A stretch of DNA of 64,000 nt. Source: Gammaproteobacteria bacterium (GTDB lineage: Bacteria > Pseudomonadota > Gammaproteobacteria > DSM-16500). The translations under genes were made by a program, and so were the position numbers. Below, in pieces: positions 59,464 to 64,000 of this stretch (the stretch's first letter is position 1; each line of letters opens with the position of its first letter). The notes under the pieces were generated by a model that was not told where the DNA came from, ran no database searches, and saw only the letters and a program-made list of their open reading frames with translations. The DNA is taken from contig BMAH01000013.1 of NCBI GenBank assembly GCA_014132615.1, positions 1 to 64,000 on the forward strand, written 5' to 3'.

Positions 59464-59586
59464 ATGATAAAAATAATAGCCAACTATAAAAACTTATTGA
59501 CGGTCACGCGAGTGGGTTTACTCCCACTATCTATTGTTTCTATTCAAAATTTGTTCATGTGCCCTTGCCGGGCAAATATTATATAA
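59464..59586 (+). promoter_or_regulatory. Permease leader element, copy 2, with 40-codon frame
   Basis: An ATG frame (59464-59586) has AGGA about 9 nt upstream. It contains hairpins GTTGGCTAT/ATAGCCAAC (59457-59484), AGTGGG/CCCACT, and TGCCC/GGGCA (59560-59574), and TCAAAATTTGT at 59544-59554. AGAATA and TGCTCA follow at 59633 and 59649. The encoded peptide is not rich in aromatic residues, so its translation may be incidental. Confidence 0.4.
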
Positions 59587-59707
59587 ATTAAAAAATTAAC
59601 CATTTAAAATCCAAGAAAAACAACATCTTAGCAGAATAGACTAAAAAATGCTCAGATGACCTTAAGAATTACTCAGTAATATGAGATAAAACAACGAGGA
59701 TGGCGGT

Positions 59708-60907
59708 ATGAATTCGAAATTTTTTGGCATCGTTTTATTAATTGTCGGGACCACTATTGGTGCCGGTATGTTAGCACTGCCTGTCGCAACAGCAGGGGCA
59801 GGTTTCTGGGGATCAACCGCCTTATTAGTAAGCTGCTGGGCATTAATGACAGCATGCGGCTTCTTATTCTTAGAAGTGAATTTATGGCTTCCTCCCAATA
59901 GTAATTTGATTTCAATGGCAGGCGCGACATTAGGTAAATGGGGTCAAGTCGTGGCTTGGTTATTTTACTTAGTCTTACTTTATTCAATTCTTGCTGCTTA
60001 TGTTTCAGGAGGCGGTGATTTATTTCACTATGTATTAACCTCTTGGGGTATTCCTGTTCCACCTGCTTTTGCCTCTATCCTTTTTACTGTGTTATTTGGG
60101 GTGATCGTTTATTTTGGTATTCGGTTAGTCGATTATGTTAATCGCTGCCTTATGTTTGGAAAGTTAGGCTCTTTCTTTTTATTAGCTTTACTTATCGCTC
60201 CTTTTGTTACTATGCAAAACTTAAATGGCGGGTATTTCATTGAAGTGGTTTCACCTAATAGCATCAGCATCACCGCAGTTGCATTTACTTGCTTAATGAT
60301 TATTCCAAGCTTACGTACTTATTTTGGCAATGATGTAGCCTCTTTACGCAAAGCCATTTTCTTGGGTACATTAATCCCTTTACTTTGCTACATTGCTTGG
60401 GATGCTGTCATTATGGGTGTCGTGCCATTAGATGGTACACCAGGTTTAAAAGAAATTTTAAAATCGCCTAACTCTAATAGTGATTTATTATCAGCTATTA
60501 CCAGCTTATTACGCAGTGATGCAATTACCATGCTTGCGAAATTCTTCACCTCTATTTGCATGGCGACTTCATTTTTAAGTGTGTCACTTAGCCTTTCTGA
60601 CTTTTTATCAGACGGACTCAGTGTAGAAAAGCGCGGTAGTGGTAATTTATTAATTTATGCTATTACCTTTATCCCACCTGTGGCTGTTGTATTATTTTGG
60701 CCAGATGCTTTCATTGGTGGTTTACGCTTCGCAGGCATCAGTGTGTGCATTCTCATGATCCTATTCCCACCTCTTATGGCATGGCGTGGACGTTACCATT
60801 GCCAACTAGCTAATGGTGGTTATACAGTACAAGGCGGCAAATCATTATTAACCTTACTTTTAATTTGCTCAGCGTTAATGATAGCGTTTGCCATATTTAC
60901 TTTTTAA
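59708..60907 (+). CDS. Aromatic amino acid permease, TyrP/Mtr (HAAAP) family, copy 3
   Basis: A third, more diverged paralogue of 399 residues. Signature GTTIGAGMLALPVATAGAGF, GGGDLFHYVL, IRLVDYVNRCLM, WDAVIMGVVPLDGTPG. It has its own 264-bp upstream region with leader-like elements and GAGG 9 nt before the ATG, so it is probably a separate transcription unit, continuing into nnr 15 nt later. Differences in the AGAGF segment and in the loop 'NGGYFIEVVSP' suggest different substrate or affinity than copies 1-2. Confidence 0.93.
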   Translation: MNSKFFGIVLLIVGTTIGAGMLALPVATAGAGFWGSTALLVSCWALMTACGFLFLEVNLWLPPNSNLISMAGATLGKWGQVVAWLFYLVLLYSILAAYVSGGGDLFHYVLTSWGIPVPPAFASILFTVLFGVIVYFGIRLVDYVNRCLMFGKLGSFFLLALLIAPFVTMQNLNGGYFIEVVSPNSISITAVAFTCLMIIPSLRTYFGNDVASLRKAIFLGTLIPLLCYIAWDAVIMGVVPLDGTPGLKEILKSPNSNSDLLSAITSLLRSDAITMLAKFFTSICMATSFLSVSLSLSDFLSDGLSVEKRGSGNLLIYAITFIPPVAVVLFWPDAFIGGLRFAGISVCILMILFPPLMAWRGRYHCQLANGGYTVQGGKSLLTLLLICSALMIAFAIFTF

Positions 60908-60922
60908 TGAGATGAATATTGC

Positions 60923-62422
60923 ATGGAAGCAAAAACGACGATTTATCAAAGTAAGCAAATACGTGCTATAGAACAAACAGTCATTTCAGCCGGCCTTTCT
61001 TTGCAAGATATGATGCAAAGAGCAGGCCTTGCTGCTTTTAATCAATTACTCAAACATTGGCCAACAGCTAACACTATCACTGTCTTTTGCGGTTGCGGCA
61101 ATAATGGTGGCGATGGTTATATTCTCGCTACATTAGCCCATGAAGCGGGACTTAAGGTAACTGTTTGGCAAGTAGGCGATGAAAGTAAAATGCAAGGCTA
61201 TGCTTTACAGGCTAAAAATGAATATGAGAAAACGGGTTCATCTCTCCATAAATTTACGATGGAAGCGGTATTAGATAAAGCAGATGTGATTGTTGATGCC
61301 ATTTTAGGCATAGGCCTTCATGGTAAGCTTTCTAATGAAGTGAAGGGTGCCATAACAAAAATCAACGCAATGCAATCGCAAGTTTTATCCATTGATGTGC
61401 CAACGGGTGTCAATGCTGATACAGGTTACGTGCAAGAACACGCCATTTATGCAACGGTCACCCTTACCTTCATAGGTTTAAAGCTTGGTTTGTTAACTGG
61501 AGCAGGGTGTGCATATTCAGGTAAAGTCTTAGTGGATGATTTGCAATTACCAGCTCACGTAGAGGACAACATTTCTCCTGTCGCAGAAGAAATACGTTTG
61601 AGTATGTTTGCTGCTTATTTAAAACCGCGCACCAAAGATTGGCATAAAGGATTATCAGGCCACGTATTGATTGTAGGCGGAGATAAAGGATTAAGCGGTG
61701 CAGTGCGCATGGCAGGCAGTGCAGCATTAAGAGTAGGTGCTGGCTTGGTGAGTGTTGCAACACATACTGACCATGCCGCATTAATAAATAGTCAGTATCC
61801 TGAAATCATGTCACATGGTATTACCCATGCTAAAGACTTAGATCCTTTACTTAAAAAAGCGAGCCTCATTGTATTAGGGCCAGGACTTGGGCAATCTGCT
61901 TGGTCTAAAGAGATATGGTCTTACGTTATTACTCAGCCACATTCTATGATAGTCGATGCAGATGGATTAAATTTGTTAGCACAATATCCGCAGCAACGCA
62001 GTAATTGGATATTGACGCCACATCCTGCTGAAGCGGCGCGCTTACTCAACGATGCTAATGCATCAATTGTGCAAGAAGATAGGCTAAGCGCTATCAATCG
62101 CATGCAGCAGCAATTTAATGGTGTTTGTGTGTTAAAAGGCGCCGGCAGCTTAGTAAAAGGAGAGGATCTCCCTGGTCTTTGCCGTTACGGCAATCCAGGC
62201 ATGGCAACAGCTGGAATGGGTGATATTTTATCGGGTGTGTTGGGTGGTTTATGGGCGCAAAATAGTAATGCTTCAATTGAAAATATTGCAAAATTAGGCG
62301 TAGCCATGCATGCCTTAGCAGGCGATTTAGCCGCCGAGCAAGGCGAGCGTGGTATGGTTGCTACTGATTTATTGCTGTATTTACGTTATTTATGCAATCC
62401 CATTCATGAAGCTCACCCATGA
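60923..62422 (+). CDS. nnr: Bifunctional NAD(P)H-hydrate epimerase/dehydratase
   Basis: Repairs hydrated NADH and NADPH. The N-terminal YjeF_N epimerase (residues 1-215) has FCGCGNNGGDGYILA and VDAILGIGLHGKLS. The C-terminal ribokinase-like dehydratase (about 225-499) has GHVLIVGGDKGLSGAVRM, LGPGLGQS, VDADGLNLLA, LTPHPAEAARLL and GNPGMATAGMGDILSGVLGG. 499 residues is full length. It overlaps tsaE by 4 nt (ATGA), a conserved coupling. The three permeases separate it from queG, its usual neighbour. Confidence 0.97.
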   Translation: MEAKTTIYQSKQIRAIEQTVISAGLSLQDMMQRAGLAAFNQLLKHWPTANTITVFCGCGNNGGDGYILATLAHEAGLKVTVWQVGDESKMQGYALQAKNEYEKTGSSLHKFTMEAVLDKADVIVDAILGIGLHGKLSNEVKGAITKINAMQSQVLSIDVPTGVNADTGYVQEHAIYATVTLTFIGLKLGLLTGAGCAYSGKVLVDDLQLPAHVEDNISPVAEEIRLSMFAAYLKPRTKDWHKGLSGHVLIVGGDKGLSGAVRMAGSAALRVGAGLVSVATHTDHAALINSQYPEIMSHGITHAKDLDPLLKKASLIVLGPGLGQSAWSKEIWSYVITQPHSMIVDADGLNLLAQYPQQRSNWILTPHPAEAARLLNDANASIVQEDRLSAINRMQQQFNGVCVLKGAGSLVKGEDLPGLCRYGNPGMATAGMGDILSGVLGGLWAQNSNASIENIAKLGVAMHALAGDLAAEQGERGMVATDLLLYLRYLCNPIHEAHP

Positions 62423-62880
62423 TGTTATCGCCTATCAAAAAAAATGTTTCCAATGAAGACGCGATGCAAGCTTTAGCTGCAGCAGTAGCAAAAGCTATAA
62501 AAACTCGTGCTATTATTTATTTATACGGTGATTTAGGTGCCGGTAAAACAACATTTGCCCGAGGATTACTGCGTGGGCTAGGTTACGAAGGTAAAGTTAA
62601 AAGCCCGACTTATACATTGGTTGAGCCGTATGAATTAGGAAATAAGACGGTATTTCATTTTGATTTATACCGTGTGAATTCAGCTGATGAATTAATTCAT
62701 ATTGGTATCGATGATTATTTTGCGAGACCCGCTATTTGCTTAATTGAATGGCCGGATAAAGGTAAACCTTTTTTAGCGCAAGCAGATATAGAGTGTCATA
62801 TTGAATTTTGTGACCCAGGTAGAGAAGTAAATTTTATTGCACTAACACAACTTGGAAGTGATATATTGCAGCAACTTTAA
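62419..62880 (+). CDS. tsaE: tRNA t6A biosynthesis ATPase TsaE
   Basis: P-loop ATPase that drives cycling of the TsaB-TsaD complex in t6A37 formation. Walker A is GDLGAGKTTFARGLLRGLG, followed by KSPTYTLVEPYE, the Walker-B-type FHFDLYRV and the C-terminal CLIEWPDKG with conserved Trp. 153 residues is normal. Translational coupling with nnr; the amidase gene starts 12 nt after its stop. TsaD is encoded at 52386 in this window. Confidence 0.96.
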   Translation: MMLSPIKKNVSNEDAMQALAAAVAKAIKTRAIIYLYGDLGAGKTTFARGLLRGLGYEGKVKSPTYTLVEPYELGNKTVFHFDLYRVNSADELIHIGIDDYFARPAICLIEWPDKGKPFLAQADIECHIEFCDPGREVNFIALTQLGSDILQQL

Positions 62881-62892
62881 AGGGCAGTAGAC

Positions 62893-64000
62893 ATGGTGCG
62901 GTATATTATCTTAATTCTTGGATTGATAATAAGCGTAGCAAGTAGCGCATCTAGCTCATTAACGAGCATGCTCATAGAACCCAATTCCAAACACACGAAT
63001 ATTACTTTCAGTTTAACTAAAAAAACATTTGGCAAAGTTAAATATAGTCCTAATCCTCATCGCGTTATTATTGAATTCAAAGATACCTATCAGCATATGG
63101 ATACACAGCTTGTTAATTTTGCTGGTTCTAATGTGAAATCCATGCAAATGCAATCGCTTAAACCCCATACCTTGCAATTTACTTTTTACATGCGTGAGGC
63201 AGTGCATATCAAAGCAAGATTTGTAAATAGTAATTTAAGCGGGGCGCATTTACGCTTAGAAATGGTTAATGTGAATAACAACCAAAGTAAAACACCTGCA
63301 ATTAAGTCAGTTCCTAACTCACCAGTCATTGAAACTGTTCCAGCGAGTAAAGTAGTAGAAAAAATAGCAGAAAAACCGCTTACGCGTGCTGCCAATGAGC
63401 CAGTGTTTGAATTTAAAAAGCCAACAATTACCACCGTTGTCATTGATGCAGGGCACGGTGGTCGTGATCCAGGTGCAAAAGGCGTAAATGGAGTAAAAGA
63501 AAAAACCGTTGTATTAGCGATTGCAAAAAAACTCGCACAAGAAATTAATCAACAACCTCATATGCGTGCAGTGCTTACCCGTCAAGGTGATTATTTTGTG
63601 CCTCTTTACGGCCGATTGAAATTAACCCGTAAAGGTGATGCAGATTTATTTGTAGCCATACATGCAGATGCTCACTTTAATAGCAGTGCGAAAGGCGCAT
63701 CGGTTTATATTTTATCAACGAGAGGTGCGAGTACCGTTGCAGCTAAGTGGCTTGCGCAAAGAGAAAATCATGAAGAATTGGACGATATTAATCTTACTTC
63801 ATTGAAAGATCAAAGCTCTATGTTGCGCTCAGTGTTAATTGATTTAGCACAGACAAAAACAGCCGAAGATAGCATGCAGTTAGGTAATAAAGTATTAGAT
63901 GCCTTAGAAGATATTTCCCCCGTTCATTATCGTCATGTAGAAAGTGCACCGTTTTTAGTTTTAAAATCGCCTGATATTCCTTCCATTTTAGTCGAAACCG
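62893..64000 (+). CDS. amiB: N-acetylmuramoyl-L-alanine amidase with AMIN domain (partial, runs off the window)
   Basis: Periplasmic zinc amidase that cleaves peptidoglycan side chains during cell separation. It begins at ATG 62893 (AGGGCAG upstream) with a signal peptide (VRYIILILGLIISVASSA). An AMIN domain spans about residues 30-135 (NITFSLTKKTFGKVKYSPNPHRVIIEF). A Ser/Pro/Val linker precedes the Amidase_3 domain, which starts VVIDAGHGGRDPGAKG (zinc His in AGHGG, then KEKTVVLAIAK with the zinc Glu). VAIHADAHF supplies another His. 369 codons are visible and the frame is open to the end. Synteny (nnr-tsaE-amidase) points to AmiB rather than AmiC; no LysM domain can be seen yet. Confidence 0.93.
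   Translation, partial: MVRYIILILGLIISVASSASSSLTSMLIEPNSKHTNITFSLTKKTFGKVKYSPNPHRVIIEFKDTYQHMDTQLVNFAGSNVKSMQMQSLKPHTLQFTFYMREAVHIKARFVNSNLSGAHLRLEMVNVNNNQSKTPAIKSVPNSPVIETVPASKVVEKIAEKPLTRAANEPVFEFKKPTITTVVIDAGHGGRDPGAKGVNGVKEKTVVLAIAKKLAQEINQQPHMRAVLTRQGDYFVPLYGRLKLTRKGDADLFVAIHADAHFNSSAKGASVYILSTRGASTVAAKWLAQRENHEELDDINLTSLKDQSSMLRSVLIDLAQTKTAEDSMQLGNKVLDALEDISPVHYRHVESAPFLVLKSPDIPSILVET

Noticed and set aside
57028-60907. Minus-strand and alternative frames of 80-100 codons within the permeases
   Set aside because: They are shadows of the hydrophobic coding sequence, without ribosome sites or domain signatures.
1-64000. CRISPR array, insertion sequence or prophage
   Set aside because: No regularly spaced repeats, transposase, integrase or phage structural genes were found.

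Overview
The window is an AT-rich, gene-dense bacterial chromosome segment. Housekeeping gene order (orn/queG/nnr/tsaE/ami amidase; tsaD/plsY; rpsU/yqeY/dnaG/rpoD/tRNA-CAU) is that of Gammaproteobacteria. Large unrecognised proteins, an F-box protein, ankyrin proteins, a histone H1-like protein, ergothioneine genes and multiple TyrP-type aromatic amino acid permeases suggest a host- or amoeba-associated member of the Legionellales (Legionella/Coxiella/Berkiella-like). That placement is inference; no 16S gene or secretion-system gene lies in the window.

Layout. 0.1-8.4 kb: gloB, a cation/proton antiporter, a lipoprotein, an unknown protein, typA, kdsB, a small secreted protein and a lysine-rich histone-like protein. 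8.7-20.3 kb: fabV, an rlpA/pterin-synthase/SDR cluster, ggt, an outer-membrane barrel, a BON lipoprotein, an ergothioneine operon (egtB-egtD plus a hydrolase-OsmC fusion), small secreted proteins and trhO. 20.4-42.1 kb: mainly accessory genes. Metabolic and repair genes (amidohydrolase, HAD, alkyladenine glycosylase, RlmM-like methyltransferase) occur first, then an effector-like block with an F-box protein, several very large unknown proteins, a protein with a HEPN-like RNxxxH motif, a PAS-LuxR regulator and an ankyrin protein. 42.1-51.3 kb: a 93-nt inverted repeat, a possibly frameshifted membrane gene, tRNA-CAU, rpoD and dnaG, then three unrelated effector-like genes that separate dnaG from yqeY-rpsU. 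51.4-64 kb: LysR, tsaD/plsY, two small unknown genes, orn/queG, three tandem aromatic permeases, nnr-tsaE and a truncated AMIN/amidase gene.

The most interesting pattern is in translation-initiation regions. Five genes (starts at 7678, 13679, 30206, 31886 and 32832), all encoding secreted, outer-membrane or effector-like proteins, have the Shine-Dalgarno (SD) sequence in or at the edge of the loop of a perfect 5-8 bp hairpin next to the start codon. One contains ACAAGGAGGT, which fits the CsrA/RsmA consensus. Two further unknown genes (3711 and the minus-strand gene starting at 21653) have the SD paired with a perfect upstream complement. This suggests a post-transcriptional regulon for host-interaction and envelope genes. 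A second regulatory pattern precedes the aromatic permeases: two leader regions share ordered sequence blocks and a GC hairpin, and one encodes a 20-residue peptide with an AYFYRY cluster, suggesting attenuation by aromatic amino acid supply.
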